NCBI GenBank assembly: GCA_965231165.1
Contig: OZ246421.1
Span: forward strand, 868,001 to 932,000
Reading direction: 5' to 3'
DNA: 64,000 bases
Source: Micavibrio_C sp965231165
GTDB lineage: Bacteria; Pseudomonadota; Alphaproteobacteria; Micavibrionales; Micavibrionaceae
The notes beneath the pieces are model-generated. The model ran no database searches. It was not told the origin of the DNA and worked only from the letters and a program-made list of their open reading frames with translations. Position numbers and translations under genes: made by a program. Shown piece by piece: positions 40,040 to 49,124 of this stretch. Numbering within the stretch: the stretch's first letter is position 1; each line of letters begins with the position of its first letter.

Positions 40040-41494
40040 CTAACCAACGCTTCCTTCCAAACTAATCGCCACAAGCTTCTGCGCCTCAACCGCGAATTCC
40101 ATTGGCAGGTTTTGCAGGACTTCCTTGCAGAAGCCGTTGACGATCAGCGCTACTGCTGCTTCTTCGCTTAAGCCCCGTTGCTGGCAATAGAATAGCTGGT
40201 CGTCGCCGATTTTTGAGGTGGTGGCTTCGTGTTCTAACTGCGCGGTGGCGTTGCGGCTTTCGATGTAGGGGACGGTGTGGGCACCGCATTGGTCGCCGAT
40301 TAATAAGCTATCGCACTGGGTGAAGTTACGGGCGTTGACGGCTTTGGGCATGATTTTGACTTGGCCGCGATAGGTGGAGTCGGATTTACCCGCCGAGATG
40401 GTTTTGGCGATGATGCGGCTTTTGGTGTTGCGGCCGATATGGATCATTTTAGTGCCGGTGTCGGCTTGCTGGTAATTGCCGGTGATGGCGACGGAATAGA
40501 ATTCGCCTTGGGAATTATCGCCTTTCAAAATGCACGACGGGTATTTCCATGTGATGGCGGAGCCGGTTTCGACCTGCGTCCAACTGATCTTGGAATTTTT
40601 GCCTTCGCACATGCCGCGCTTGGTGACGAAGTTATAGATACCGCCCTTGCCGTTTTCATCGCCGGGGTACCAGTTCTGCACGGTCGAGTATTTGATTTCG
40701 GCATCGTCATGGGTGATCAGTTCGACCACGGCGGCGTGGAGCTGGTTTTCATCGCGCATCGGCGCGGTGCAGCCCTCAAGATAGCTCACATATGCGCCCT
40801 TGTCCGCGATGATCAGCGTACGTTCAAACTGGCCGGTGTTCATTTCGTTGATGCGGAAATAGGTTGAAAGCTCCATCGGGCATTTGACGCCGGGTGGAAT
40901 ATAAACGAAGGAACCATCGGTAAATACCGCCGAGTTCAGGCAGGCGTGTTTGTTATCATGGTACGGCACGACGGAACCGAGATATTTTTTTACCAGTTCC
41001 GGATGTTCTTTGATCGCGTCGCTGATGGCGCAGAAGATGATGCCCTGCTCCGCCAGTTGTTTGCGGAAGGTGGTGGCGACGGATACAGAGTCGAACACGA
41101 CATCGACGGCGACACCGGCGAGCATTTCCTGCTCGCGCAGAGGAATGCCGAGCTTGGCATAGGTTTCAAGCAGCTTGGGATCGACTTCATCCAGCGACTT
41201 CGGTTTGTTCTTGGTCAGTGGTGAGGCGTAGTAATAAGCGTTCTGATAATCGAATTCGGGGAAATTGACCTTCGCCCATGTCGGTTCAGGCATGGTTTGC
41301 CAATAACGGAAGGCCTTCAGACGCCATTCGAGCAGCCATTCAGGCTCCCCCTTTTTCGCACTGATGAAACGCACGGTGTCTTCGGAGAGGCCTTTTGGTG
41401 CTTTCTCCGATTCAATGTCGGTCACAAACCCGGCTTCGTATTTGCCGCCGAGGGCTTCGACTTGGTCGATGGTTTCCTGGGTTATTGAGGACAT
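40040..41494 (-). CDS. sufB: Fe-S assembly scaffold protein SufB
   Basis: 484 residues, the main scaffold subunit on which the cluster is built. Family segments: EWLLEWRLKAFRYW, VVPYHDNKHACLNSAVFTDG, SFVYIPPGVKCPMELSTYFR, YLEGCTAPMRDENQLHAAVV, and the C-terminal NARNFTQCDSLLIGDQCGAH with cluster-related cysteines. ATTSKIGDDQLFYCQQRGLS near the end is diagnostic. First suf structural gene after the Rrf2 regulator. Confidence 0.97.
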   Translation of the reverse strand: MSSITQETIDQVEALGGKYEAGFVTDIESEKAPKGLSEDTVRFISAKKGEPEWLLEWRLKAFRYWQTMPEPTWAKVNFPEFDYQNAYYYASPLTKNKPKSLDEVDPKLLETYAKLGIPLREQEMLAGVAVDVVFDSVSVATTFRKQLAEQGIIFCAISDAIKEHPELVKKYLGSVVPYHDNKHACLNSAVFTDGSFVYIPPGVKCPMELSTYFRINEMNTGQFERTLIIADKGAYVSYLEGCTAPMRDENQLHAAVVELITHDDAEIKYSTVQNWYPGDENGKGGIYNFVTKRGMCEGKNSKISWTQVETGSAITWKYPSCILKGDNSQGEFYSVAITGNYQQADTGTKMIHIGRNTKSRIIAKTISAGKSDSTYRGQVKIMPKAVNARNFTQCDSLLIGDQCGAHTVPYIESRNATAQLEHEATTSKIGDDQLFYCQQRGLSEEAAVALIVNGFCKEVLQNLPMEFAVEAQKLVAISLEGSVG

Positions 41495-41496
41495 TT

Positions 41497-41982
41497 CTAT
41501 ATACCTCCGTCATCCCGGCGTAAGCCGGGATCTTGTGCCTGTTGCCCCTGGATTCCGGCTTTCGCCGGAATGACAACAGAAGGTAACATCATGTGCGCCA
41601 ACGTCACTTCCTTCAGCGCCGCATTGATGGCGGCGTTCACCGGGTTCCATCTTCCGTGCATGCTGCACTTGCCTTCGAGCGCGCAGCTTTCGTGGCTGCC
41701 CGACACGCAGGAGGTGAGCGAGATCGGGCCTTCCATCGCGGCTATGATCAGTGACACCGGAATGTCCCCGGCGGCACGTTCAAGGCGGTAACCGCCCGAC
41801 ACGCCACGCACGGACGAAATCAGGCCGTTACGGCTCAAGGTTTTTAAAACTTTAGAGACTGTCGGTTCGGGGATTCCGGTTTTGGTCGCGAGGATCGAAG
41901 CGGCCGACAATTCACCGTTGGCGCGCGCCATTTCAGCCAGCACCACCACCGCGTAATCTGTCAGGCGTGATAATTTGATCAT
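41497..41982 (-). CDS. Rrf2-family Fe-S regulator of the suf operon
   Basis: 161 residues. The N-terminal winged helix begins MIKLSRLTDYAVVVLAEMAR, with GIPEPTVSKVLKTLSRNGLI as recognition region and GVSGGYRLERAAG as wing. Three cysteines in TSCVSGSHESCALEGKCSMH can bind a [2Fe-2S] cluster, as in IscR. The last roughly 28 residues (including VVIPAKAGIQ and DPGLRRDDG) are read from a family B repeat and are foreign to the fold. It heads the suf operon, 2 bases before sufB, and probably represses it through the IscR-like site at 42136-42160. Confidence 0.92.
   Translation of the reverse strand: MIKLSRLTDYAVVVLAEMARANGELSAASILATKTGIPEPTVSKVLKTLSRNGLISSVRGVSGGYRLERAAGDIPVSLIIAAMEGPISLTSCVSGSHESCALEGKCSMHGRWNPVNAAINAALKEVTLAHMMLPSVVIPAKAGIQGQQAQDPGLRRDDGGI
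41508..41575. repeat. Palindromic repeat, family B, at the end of the Rrf2 gene
   Basis: CGTCATCCCGGCGTAAGCCGGGATCTTGTG ... CTGGATTCCGGCTTTCGCCGGAATGACA. On the minus strand it is translated into the tail of the Rrf2 regulator. It also sits just before the sufB start. Confidence 0.9.
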
Positions 41983-42009
41983 CGCTTCTTCCTTAAGTCC
42001 GGCATTTTA

Positions 42010-42074
42010 CCCCCTCACCCTCCGCGCCTTGCGGCGCTCCTCCCTCTCCCTCAGGGAGAGGGTTGGGGTAAGGG
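42010..42074. repeat. Palindromic repeat, family A (long form)
   Basis: CCCCCTCACCCTCCGCGCCTTGCGGCGCTCCTCCCTCTCCCTCAGGGAGAGGGTTGGGGTAAGGG region: nearly identical to 192-254. It lies in the leader between the suf promoter region and the Rrf2 gene. Confidence 0.88.
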
Positions 42075-42135
42075 AAACCGGACAATTAGAGTCCGCATTT
42101 AAATGTCATTTTTTCCCTGATATATCAAGGAATTT

Positions 42136-42160
42136 ATATAAGACTATTTTAGTCCCTTTT
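42136..42160. promoter_or_regulatory. IscR type-1-like operator upstream of the suf operon
   Basis: The core GACTATTTTAGTC (42142-42154; GACTAAAATAGTC on the suf strand) exactly fits the E. coli type-1 IscR core GACTrwwwyAGTC. ATATAA flanks it on one side and CCTTTT on the other. It is about 155 bases upstream of the Rrf2 start in AT-rich DNA that could hold the suf promoter. Autoregulation by the Rrf2 protein is the natural reading. Confidence 0.65.
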
Positions 42161-42232
42161 AAGGGGCAAGGCCATCTTTGCAGGGCTTGTCGGGGGTGCT
42201 AGCGTATTCGGGTATTTTTACAGGATTCTTTC

Positions 42233-44464
42233 ATGGCACCCGGTTTTAAATCCTACGTTCCTTTATTTACTATCACATTGATATTAAGCGCATTTTTGCT
42301 GTTTTCAGTGCAGCCGCTGTTCGGCAAGATGGTTTTGCCTTTGCTGGGCGGGACGCCGGGCGTGTGGAATACGGCGATGGTGTTCTTTCAGGCGATGCTG
42401 CTGGGCGGCTATGCCTATGCCCACCTGAGTACCAAATACATGAGTGTGCGGGCGCAGGCGGTTTTGCATATGGCGCTGTTGTCGCTCTGTGTGCTGGTGC
42501 TACCGATTGCCATTCCTGAAAGCTGGACCAACCCGCCCGCGACGGAAAACCCGGTCCCGTGGCTGCTCGGTCTGATGACGGTGGTCATCGGCGGGCCGTT
42601 CTTTGTATTGGCAGGGACAGCACCGATGTTGCAGCGCTGGTTCAGCACCACCGACCACCCGGATGCGCAGAACCCCTACTTCTTATATGCGGCCAGCAAT
42701 CTGGGCAGCATGGCCGCACTGATCGCCTATCCAACAGTGATTGAGCCGTGGCTGGGGTTGCACCAGCAAAGCGGTTTCTGGATGATTGGTTATATCGCGC
42801 TGATTGCGCTGATCGGCGGGGCGGCACTGATGAGCCGCAAGGGTATGGCACCCCTCGCATTTGATCCACACCAGCCCGCCAACAGCACAGACCCCACGAA
42901 TAAAATGCGCCTGATGTGGCTGATGCTGGCGTTTATTCCATCGAGCCTGATGCTGGGGGTGACGACCTATATCACCACCGACGTGGCTTCGGCCCCGCTA
43001 TTCTGGGTTATTCCGCTGGCGCTGTATCTGCTGACCTTCATTATTGTGTTTTCGCGCCAAGTAACGCTGCAGGTGCCGACGGCCTATCGCTGGCAATCAT
43101 TGGTGATGATAATGGTGGCGCTGCTGTTCGTGCGCGACCCATTCCCGATCAAGGCGATCAGCGTCTGCCTGCATCTGGCAGCGTTTTTCTTCTGTGCGCT
43201 GGCCTGTCATCTGGCGCTGGCGCACCGCCGCCCGACGCCGCAGCATCTGACTGAGTTCTATCTGATCATGTCGCTGGGCGGCGTTCTGGGCGGTATCTTC
43301 AACAGCCTGATCGCGCCGTTCCTGTTCTTCATTCCGCTGGAATATGCGCTGATGCTGGCGGTCAGTATGCTGGTGCCGTATATCACGGGCGATCTGGTGT
43401 TCCGTCGTCAGGAAGTCCTCCGTTCCTGGCGCATCATGCTGATGGCGATTATCGCGGCCGTGGTTTCTATGGCAGTGGCGCAATCCCTGTCGATCGCACT
43501 GATTATGATGGTGGTGATGGGCTATGCGCTGATATTGCTGCGCCGTCAGGGATCGGCCTTTGTGGTGACACTGCTGGTCGTGCTGGCGATGGACCCCGGT
43601 TTTACATGGAGCAACCTGAGCCAGACGCTGCACATGGAGCGCAATTTTTTCGGCGTGATCCGCGTCCTGAATTCCGAGGGCGGCGGCATGCGGTCGCTGA
43701 TGCATGGCACCACCCTGCACGGCTCGCAGGCGCTGGTCGAGGAATACAGGCTGACGCCTCTCAGCTATTACGCCGATAAAAACCCCGGCGGGCAGGTTTT
43801 CGCCATGCTGGACAAACGGGAACCGCAGGGTGCGCAGAAAGTCGCTGTGCTCGGGTTGGGGCTGGGTACGCTGGCGTGTCATGGCCGGGAGAACCGCGAT
43901 TTCGTCTTTTATGAAATCGACCCGGCGATCCGCCGCATCGCGGAGAACAAGAACCTGTTCAGCTATCTGGCCGATTGCGGCAGCCCGTATGAGATTATCA
44001 TGGGTGATGGCCGCCTGCGCATGGCGGAAGCCGCCGACCATTCCTATGACATGATCTTCCTCGACGCCTTCAGCTCAGACAGTATTCCCGTGCACCTGCT
44101 GACCCGCGAAGCCTTTGAGATGTATTTCCGGAAATTAAAGCCCGAGGGTCTGATCGTGGTGCATATTTCCAACCGCTTTTTAGATCTGGCACCGCTGGTC
44201 ACTGCGCTGGGAAAGGACATGGGCGCCGAAGTCCGCTTCAACAACAACAATCAGGAAGATATTGGCGTCATGGATATCTCGATGCAGGCGTCCTTGTTCG
44301 GCATCATGGCCAAAGGCCCGACCATGACGGCGACAATCAACCGGGATTTCCCGCAGTGGCGCACCTATAACGGCGCAGAGATTCGCCCGTGGACGGATGA
44401 CTACGCCAACGTGTTTCATCTGATGTGGATGAAGATTTTTAATCCCGGGAACATGCTGCCGTAA
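42233..44464 (+). CDS. Membrane protein fused to a spermidine-synthase-like domain
   Basis: 743 residues. The first roughly 460 residues carry about 11-12 transmembrane helices, starting LFTITLILSAFLLFSVQPLF, typical of the fused MFS-like/spermidine synthase family. The C-terminal half is a SpeE-like Rossmann domain: VAVLGLGLGTLACHG, FYEIDPAIRRIAEN, MGDGRLRMAEA, YDMIFLDAFSSDSIPVHLLT and EGLIVVHISNR. Polyamine synthase activity is not established for this fusion type; the DAFSSDSIP form differs from the D-x-SDP loop of true SpeE. It has its own promoter region opposite the suf operon. Confidence 0.85.
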   Translation: MAPGFKSYVPLFTITLILSAFLLFSVQPLFGKMVLPLLGGTPGVWNTAMVFFQAMLLGGYAYAHLSTKYMSVRAQAVLHMALLSLCVLVLPIAIPESWTNPPATENPVPWLLGLMTVVIGGPFFVLAGTAPMLQRWFSTTDHPDAQNPYFLYAASNLGSMAALIAYPTVIEPWLGLHQQSGFWMIGYIALIALIGGAALMSRKGMAPLAFDPHQPANSTDPTNKMRLMWLMLAFIPSSLMLGVTTYITTDVASAPLFWVIPLALYLLTFIIVFSRQVTLQVPTAYRWQSLVMIMVALLFVRDPFPIKAISVCLHLAAFFFCALACHLALAHRRPTPQHLTEFYLIMSLGGVLGGIFNSLIAPFLFFIPLEYALMLAVSMLVPYITGDLVFRRQEVLRSWRIMLMAIIAAVVSMAVAQSLSIALIMMVVMGYALILLRRQGSAFVVTLLVVLAMDPGFTWSNLSQTLHMERNFFGVIRVLNSEGGGMRSLMHGTTLHGSQALVEEYRLTPLSYYADKNPGGQVFAMLDKREPQGAQKVAVLGLGLGTLACHGRENRDFVFYEIDPAIRRIAENKNLFSYLADCGSPYEIIMGDGRLRMAEAADHSYDMIFLDAFSSDSIPVHLLTREAFEMYFRKLKPEGLIVVHISNRFLDLAPLVTALGKDMGAEVRFNNNNQEDIGVMDISMQASLFGIMAKGPTMTATINRDFPQWRTYNGAEIRPWTDDYANVFHLMWMKIFNPGNMLP

Positions 44465-44568
44465 CGAAAACATCACTTAGTGATTAGGCAAAAACATTTC
44501 CGATACAAAAAACGCGCTTTATGCCGCGCTTAAATCATTTGTTAACCATTTAATGACCACAATCAGCA

Positions 44569-44574
44569 TATAAT
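44569..44574 (+). promoter_or_regulatory. Candidate -10 box of the small gene at 44642
   Basis: TATAAT in AT-rich DNA about 70 bases before the ATG. No good -35 is seen at 16-18 bases; a TTAACCAT element lies at 44542-44549. Confidence 0.35.
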
Positions 44575-44641
44575 TATGGGACAAGACAACAGGAACGGAT
44601 GATTCTTCATCTCCCTTCCGCAAGTGACAAGGAATAATGAT

Positions 44642-44809
44642 ATGGAATTCATAACAAGCGTTTTCCGCAACAAGGCAAAAGAAGCCGAAACAACCCTGAG
44701 CCCCGCCGATCAGAATTTGGCTATTCTGGCTTTAGCGGCTGGTGGCGTCGCCGCCGGAAACGAGCTTCCCAGCTATATCAGCCGGGTCAGTGACCAGATC
44801 AGAATGTAA
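44642..44809 (+). CDS. Very small hypothetical protein
   Basis: 55 residues from ATG 44642, with AAGGA upstream; a GTG at 44624 is in frame. Begins MEFITSVFRNKAKEAETTLS and continues with an Ala/Gly-rich helix, NLAILALAAGGVAAGNELPS. Possibly a small membrane-associated or soluble helical protein. Support: a TATAAT box before it and a clean terminator 25 bases after it, so it looks like an independent transcription unit. Confidence 0.55.
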   Translation: MEFITSVFRNKAKEAETTLSPADQNLAILALAAGGVAAGNELPSYISRVSDQIRM

Positions 44810-44833
44810 AGTTTACAAGAGAGAGAGAACCGA

Positions 44834-44867
44834 AAAAGCGCCCTGCCTGAGCAGCGGGCGCTTTTTT
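44834..44867 (+). terminator. Terminator after the small gene
   Basis: AAAAAGCGCCCTGC, loop CTGA, GCAGCGGGCGCTTTTTT with a one-base bulge. The A and T tails on both sides suit bidirectional use, also ending prfC, whose stop is at 44869. Confidence 0.88.
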
Positions 44868-44868
44868 G

Positions 44869-46446
44869 TTACTTGGTGGCGGTAAATTTAATCGCCGGGT
44901 TTTTGTCCTGTGCGTCGTTCAGGTGCCAGGCGTTACGGGCCAGGAAGACCGGGTCGCCGTCATGGTCGTTGGCGATGGCGCTCTGGTTGGAATCGATGAA
45001 CGCTTTCAGCTTGGCTGGTTCATCCGAGGTAATCCAGCGGGCGGTATAGAGGGCTGTCTGCTCGAACCGGACGGGAATGTTATATTCCGTGCGGATACGG
45101 TCAGTCAGAACCTCAAACTGCAATGCCCCGACCACGCCGACGATCCAGTTTGAATCAATGGCGGGCTTGAAAATACGGGCGACGCCTTCTTCGGCCAGTT
45201 GCTCCAGCGCGGCGCTCAGATGCTTCGCCTTCATCGGGTCATCGGCGCGGGCGCGTTGCATCATTTCCGGGGCGAAGCTGGGGATGCCGACAACCTGCAA
45301 GGTTTCGCCTTCGGTCAGCGTATCGCCGATGCGCAAGCCGCCATGGTTGGGGATGCCGATAATATCGCCGGGCCATGCCTCCTCGACCGTTTCACGATCC
45401 TGCGCCAGGAACATCAGCGGATTGTGGATCATCAGTTGCTTGCCCTGACGGACATGCAGCAGTTTCATGCCCTTTTTAAACTGGCCGGAGCAGATGCGGG
45501 CGAACGCAATGCGGTCACGGTGCTTGGGGTCCATGTTCGCCTGAATTTTGAAGACGAAGGCCATGACCTTGTTTTCATCGGCCTTGATTTCGCGCTGGGC
45601 GGTTTTCTGGCTGCGCGGGCTGGGAGCATATTTTCCAATGCCTTGCAGCAATTCCCTCACACCGAAATTATTGACCGCTGAACCGAAAAATACCGGGGTC
45701 ATGTGCCCCTCAAGATAGGACGGGAGGTCAAACGGTTTACACAGGCCGCGGATCATCGCGACATCCTCGCGCAATTTGGCCACCTGTTCGGCGGGTAGCA
45801 ACTGATCCAGTTTCGGGTCATCGAGGCCGGAACAAGTGATGCTGTCGGTCAGCACATCGCCCTTGCCGCGGTCGAACAGAACCAGCGTGTCATTGATCAG
45901 ATTATAGCAGCCCTTGAAATCGCGACCATTGCCGATGGGCCAGCTGGCGGGCGTGACATCCAGCGCCAGACGCTGCTCGATTTCGTCCATCAGGTCGAAC
46001 GGGTCTTGCGAGTCACGATCCATCTTGTTGATGAAGGTGATGATCGGCACGTCGCGCATGCGGCAGACCTCGAACAGCTTCAGGGTCTGCGGTTCAATAC
46101 CCTTGGCGGCGTCGAGTACCATGACCGCGCTATCGACGGCGGTCAGTGTGCGGTAGGTATCTTCACTGAAATCTTCGTGGCCGGGCGTATCGAGCAGATT
46201 GAAAGTCACGCCGCCATGATCAAACGTCATAACCGATGATGCCACGGAAATGCCCCGCTCCTGCTCTACCTTCATCCAGTCTGAACGCGCGCGGCGGCGG
46301 TCGCCCTTGGCCTTGACCATACCGGCGAGCTGGATCGCACCACCGAACAGCAGCAGCTTTTCAGTCAGGGTGGTTTTACCGGCATCGGGGTGGGCGATGA
46401 TGGCGAATGTCCGGCGTTTTTCAATGTTTTCAGATAGAATGCTCAT
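44869..46446 (-). CDS. prfC: Peptide chain release factor 3
   Basis: GTPase that recycles RF1 and RF2 from the ribosome. 525 residues. G1 AIIAHPDAGKTTLTEKLLLF, switch region RGISVASSVMTF, G3 LDTPGHEDFSEDTYRTL and G4 FINKMDRDSQDP are present. RRRARSDWMKVEQERGIS and the C-terminal VGALQFEVLTDRI are RF3-specific and separate it from EF-G. Stands alone on the minus strand, with a shared terminator region at its 3' end. Confidence 0.97.
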   Translation of the reverse strand: MSILSENIEKRRTFAIIAHPDAGKTTLTEKLLLFGGAIQLAGMVKAKGDRRRARSDWMKVEQERGISVASSVMTFDHGGVTFNLLDTPGHEDFSEDTYRTLTAVDSAVMVLDAAKGIEPQTLKLFEVCRMRDVPIITFINKMDRDSQDPFDLMDEIEQRLALDVTPASWPIGNGRDFKGCYNLINDTLVLFDRGKGDVLTDSITCSGLDDPKLDQLLPAEQVAKLREDVAMIRGLCKPFDLPSYLEGHMTPVFFGSAVNNFGVRELLQGIGKYAPSPRSQKTAQREIKADENKVMAFVFKIQANMDPKHRDRIAFARICSGQFKKGMKLLHVRQGKQLMIHNPLMFLAQDRETVEEAWPGDIIGIPNHGGLRIGDTLTEGETLQVVGIPSFAPEMMQRARADDPMKAKHLSAALEQLAEEGVARIFKPAIDSNWIVGVVGALQFEVLTDRIRTEYNIPVRFEQTALYTARWITSDEPAKLKAFIDSNQSAIANDHDGDPVFLARNAWHLNDAQDKNPAIKFTATK

Positions 46447-46489
46447 GGCTGGGATAAATAGCAGAACAGCGGCAAAATGGGAATAAGGA

Positions 46490-46834
46490 TCAGAAAATTT
46501 TACCCTCGAACGGGTTCAATCCTTCTTTGTCCTCTATTTCTATGACCCAGAGGTCGGAATCACGGTCAATTGCGCGTCTGACATACTCATCGACGGCGCT
46601 TTCGGACGTCAATCCGCCCTTCATCAGTTTCATCCAGCCCAATGCGCCATCCAGATTGCGCTGCTGCTGCAGAAGCAGGCAACCCGGCCCCAGCAGATTG
46701 ATTTTCAGCATCACCGTGCCGGAGGCGTAAGCACCCTTGTTGACGATATAACAGGATTTGCCGTCCGCCTGTAATTTACGGAGATGAGCGTCGATCCAGA
46801 CGGCGGTAGGAATGCGGTCGTCACCGTCTAACAT
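46490..46834 (-). CDS. DUF1491 family protein
   Basis: 114 residues matching the alphaproteobacterial DUF1491 pattern: VWIDAHLRKLQADGKSCYIV, NKGAYASGTVMLKINLL, a central GCLLLQQQRNLDGALGW, and the end DSDLWVIEIEDKEGLNPFEG. Function unknown. Lies 43 bases upstream of prfC on the same strand. Confidence 0.85.
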   Translation of the reverse strand: MLDGDDRIPTAVWIDAHLRKLQADGKSCYIVNKGAYASGTVMLKINLLGPGCLLLQQQRNLDGALGWMKLMKGGLTSESAVDEYVRRAIDRDSDLWVIEIEDKEGLNPFEGKIF

Positions 46835-46846
46835 CTATACACATCC

Positions 46847-46918
46847 TGTCATTCTGAGCGAAGCGAAGAATCTCATCTTAAAGTCAAAAGGAGATCCTTC
46901 GCTACGCTCAGGATGACA
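46847..46918. repeat. Palindromic repeat, family C
   Basis: TGTCATTCTGAGCGAAGCGAAGAATCTC ... GGAGATCCTTCGCTACGCTCAGGATGACA. The arms pair with a few mismatches around a loop of about 16 bases. Located between fur and the DUF1491 gene. Confidence 0.88.
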
Positions 46919-46925
46919 AATCATT

Positions 46926-47333
46926 TTAAGAACTCTTTTTAATCTTGCGGCCATAGAGTTCCAGTTTGCATTCAACCAGGTCATAGCCGAGGCTGCTGGC
47001 GATCGATTTTTTCATCTCCTCGATTTCCTGATTCTGGAATTCGATCACGTCTCCGGTTTCCACATCGATCAGGTGATGATGGTGGTCGGTGTTCATGTCG
47101 TAACGCGAGAATTTTTCATTGAAATCCCGGCGGATAACCAACTGAAGTTCATCCAGAAGATTAAGCGTGCGGTACACCGTAGCCATACTGATAGTCGGAT
47201 CAACCGTCTTGGCGCGCTCATAGACGGCTTCCACGGAGGGATGATCTTCCGCATCATCCAGAACTTTCAGGATGATTTTACGCTGACCTGTCATTTTCAG
47301 GCCTGCTTCGGCGCAACGCTGTTCGAGATTCAT
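46926..47333 (-). CDS. fur: Fur-family metal-dependent regulator
   Basis: 135 residues. N-terminal winged helix: LKMTGQRKIILKVLDDAEDH, then SMATVYRTLNLLDELQLV with the recognition helix. Metal site: DMNTDHHHHLIDVETGDVIE, the HHxHxxC-like region, here with His run but Leu-Ile in place of the Cys pair. No CxxC structural zinc pair is present, so only the regulatory sites can be formed, as in several alphaproteobacterial Fur/Mur proteins. Whether it senses iron or manganese is open. Confidence 0.9.
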   Translation of the reverse strand: MNLEQRCAEAGLKMTGQRKIILKVLDDAEDHPSVEAVYERAKTVDPTISMATVYRTLNLLDELQLVIRRDFNEKFSRYDMNTDHHHHLIDVETGDVIEFQNQEIEEMKKSIASSLGYDLVECKLELYGRKIKKSS

Positions 47334-47366
47334 GGTTATGCCCTCAGGTAAAGAATAATGCTCAAG

Positions 47367-48947
47367 CTAAACCGATCGGGCCCGATCGACAAGTAGCTGA
47401 ACGGGGGTCTTGGCTTCTGTAGACTTAATATGCTTGGTCAGGCGCTCCTCAGGGAATTCGACTGTGACGACCGTACCCTTCCCGGCTTCGGATTCCAACG
47501 AAAGCGAGCCGCCGTGCAGTTCCGTCATCGCCTTGGCCAGCGGCAGACCCAGCCCCGTGCCCCCCCGTGAATCGGACGGTTTGCTGACCTGACCAAACGG
47601 TTCAAGGGCTTCGGCGATCCGGTCCTTGGGAATACCGATCCCCTGATCGCTAACCACGATATGCAGTGTTTTGTATTTCGTCATATAGGCCCGAATACCG
47701 ATGGTGCCGCCCTCGTTCGAGTATTTGACGGCATTGCCCACCAGATTGATCAGCACCTGACGGATCAAGCGCGGGTCAGCATAAAGCGGCGGCAAATTCT
47801 GATCGATGTCTTCAACGATCTTCAGTCCCGCACTGAAAGCACGTGATGCCATCATGCGTGACACGGCGCTGACCATCTGGCTAACGTCAAACAGTTCTTC
47901 GTCCAGTTGCGCCCTGCCCGCTTCGATCTTCGACATGTCGAGCACTTCGTTGATGATCTCAAGCAGGTGGCGGGCGCTCAAGTGAATGTCGCCCAGATAT
48001 TCCTTATATTTTTCATTCGCCAATGCGCCGAATGTTTCCTTGATCATCATTTCCGAGAAACCGATGATCGCATTCAATGGTGTGCGCAGTTCATGCGACA
48101 TATTGGCAAGGAACGTGGATTTGGCCTGATTGGCGGTGTCCGCCTGCTCCTTTGCCAGACGCAGCGTGATTTCCATCTGCTTCCTGAGCGTGATGTCCAT
48201 AATGGTGGTGACCTGAAAGCGGCGGCCATTACTCAACTCCAGCGCGGCGGTGGTAAACAGCGCGTTCGCCGTATTTCCATCCTGACGCAGGATTTTCATT
48301 TCACCGGAACTGCGGACGCCCGCACTCATGAATTCGTCGTGATTTTTGCGGGCCTGCTCGCGTTCCTCGGGGTCCAGCAGACTGACAAACTCATTGCCAA
48401 TCAGGTCATCGCGGTTCCAGCCATAGATACGCACGAAGCTGTCATTGACGCGGACGATGCGCTGGTTCTGGTCGGTTACGACGATTCCCACTTCGCTGAC
48501 GTCGAATACGGAGGTCAGCAGCGAGATCGCATCATCGCGTTCGCGCTGCAGGCTTTGCGAGTCACTGGCGGCAGGCAATGCCAGCACATCGACGATACTG
48601 ACGGTGCCGTCGGTGCCGACAATCGGGTTTATATAAAAATTACCCAGCTTGGGTGCACCTGACCCACCCGCTGGTGCTTTTGCCGTCACGGGGCGTTTCT
48701 GGCGCACGGCGGCGTCAAGAGATTCCATGAAATAGCGTGCGTCCGTAGTAGAAAGCAGATCAGACAGCGCATGATTGATGACGTCTTCACGTGGCCTGGC
48801 AAAATAGGCCAGCGCTTTCTGGTTTGCTTCCACGATGGCAAAATTATTACGCGACTGCACTTTGATGACAAAGCGCGGCACGGGCATCATCTCGAAAAGC
48901 GTCTGGTGGTCGATACCGGCGCTGGATATGTTGTCGTCCCTGGTCAC
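47367..48947 (-). CDS. PAS-domain sensor histidine kinase
   Basis: 526 residues, no membrane segment, so probably a cytosolic sensor. Two PAS domains: about 15-125 (MMPVPRFVIKVQSRNNFAIV) and about 148-260 (DVSEVGIVVTDQNQRIVRVN, YGWNRDDLIGNEF). Then a HisKA domain with phospho-His in FLANMSHELRTPLNAIIGFS, and HATPase with N-box VLINLVGNAVKYSN, G1 VVSDQGIGIPKDR and G2 GGTGLGLPLAKAM. No response regulator gene is adjacent, so its partner is elsewhere. Close to fur on the same strand, gap 33 bases. Confidence 0.93.
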   Translation of the reverse strand: MTRDDNISSAGIDHQTLFEMMPVPRFVIKVQSRNNFAIVEANQKALAYFARPREDVINHALSDLLSTTDARYFMESLDAAVRQKRPVTAKAPAGGSGAPKLGNFYINPIVGTDGTVSIVDVLALPAASDSQSLQRERDDAISLLTSVFDVSEVGIVVTDQNQRIVRVNDSFVRIYGWNRDDLIGNEFVSLLDPEEREQARKNHDEFMSAGVRSSGEMKILRQDGNTANALFTTAALELSNGRRFQVTTIMDITLRKQMEITLRLAKEQADTANQAKSTFLANMSHELRTPLNAIIGFSEMMIKETFGALANEKYKEYLGDIHLSARHLLEIINEVLDMSKIEAGRAQLDEELFDVSQMVSAVSRMMASRAFSAGLKIVEDIDQNLPPLYADPRLIRQVLINLVGNAVKYSNEGGTIGIRAYMTKYKTLHIVVSDQGIGIPKDRIAEALEPFGQVSKPSDSRGGTGLGLPLAKAMTELHGGSLSLESEAGKGTVVTVEFPEERLTKHIKSTEAKTPVQLLVDRARSV

Positions 48948-49066
48948 AATATTTCGCGTTTCTAGAAAACAGAACCCTAATCTTATAGGATAAAGGAAAA
49001 GCTTTATAAATCGGTAACTTACACGATTTTCCTTAACTTGAGAATTTACTTCAGCAAAAACGTCTA

Positions 49067-49098
49067 ATCCCTCGCCCTCCAGATAGAGGGCAAGGGAT
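49067..49098 (-). terminator. Hairpin terminator candidate after upp
   Basis: Read on the minus strand: ATCCCTTGCCCTC, loop TATCTG, GAGGGCGAGGGAT (13-base stem with one G-U pair), then TAGACGTTTTT. Resembles family A repeats. Fits the end of upp at 49125. Confidence 0.65.
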
Positions 49099-49124
49099 AT
49101 TAGTGCGCAATTATTAATGAAAGG

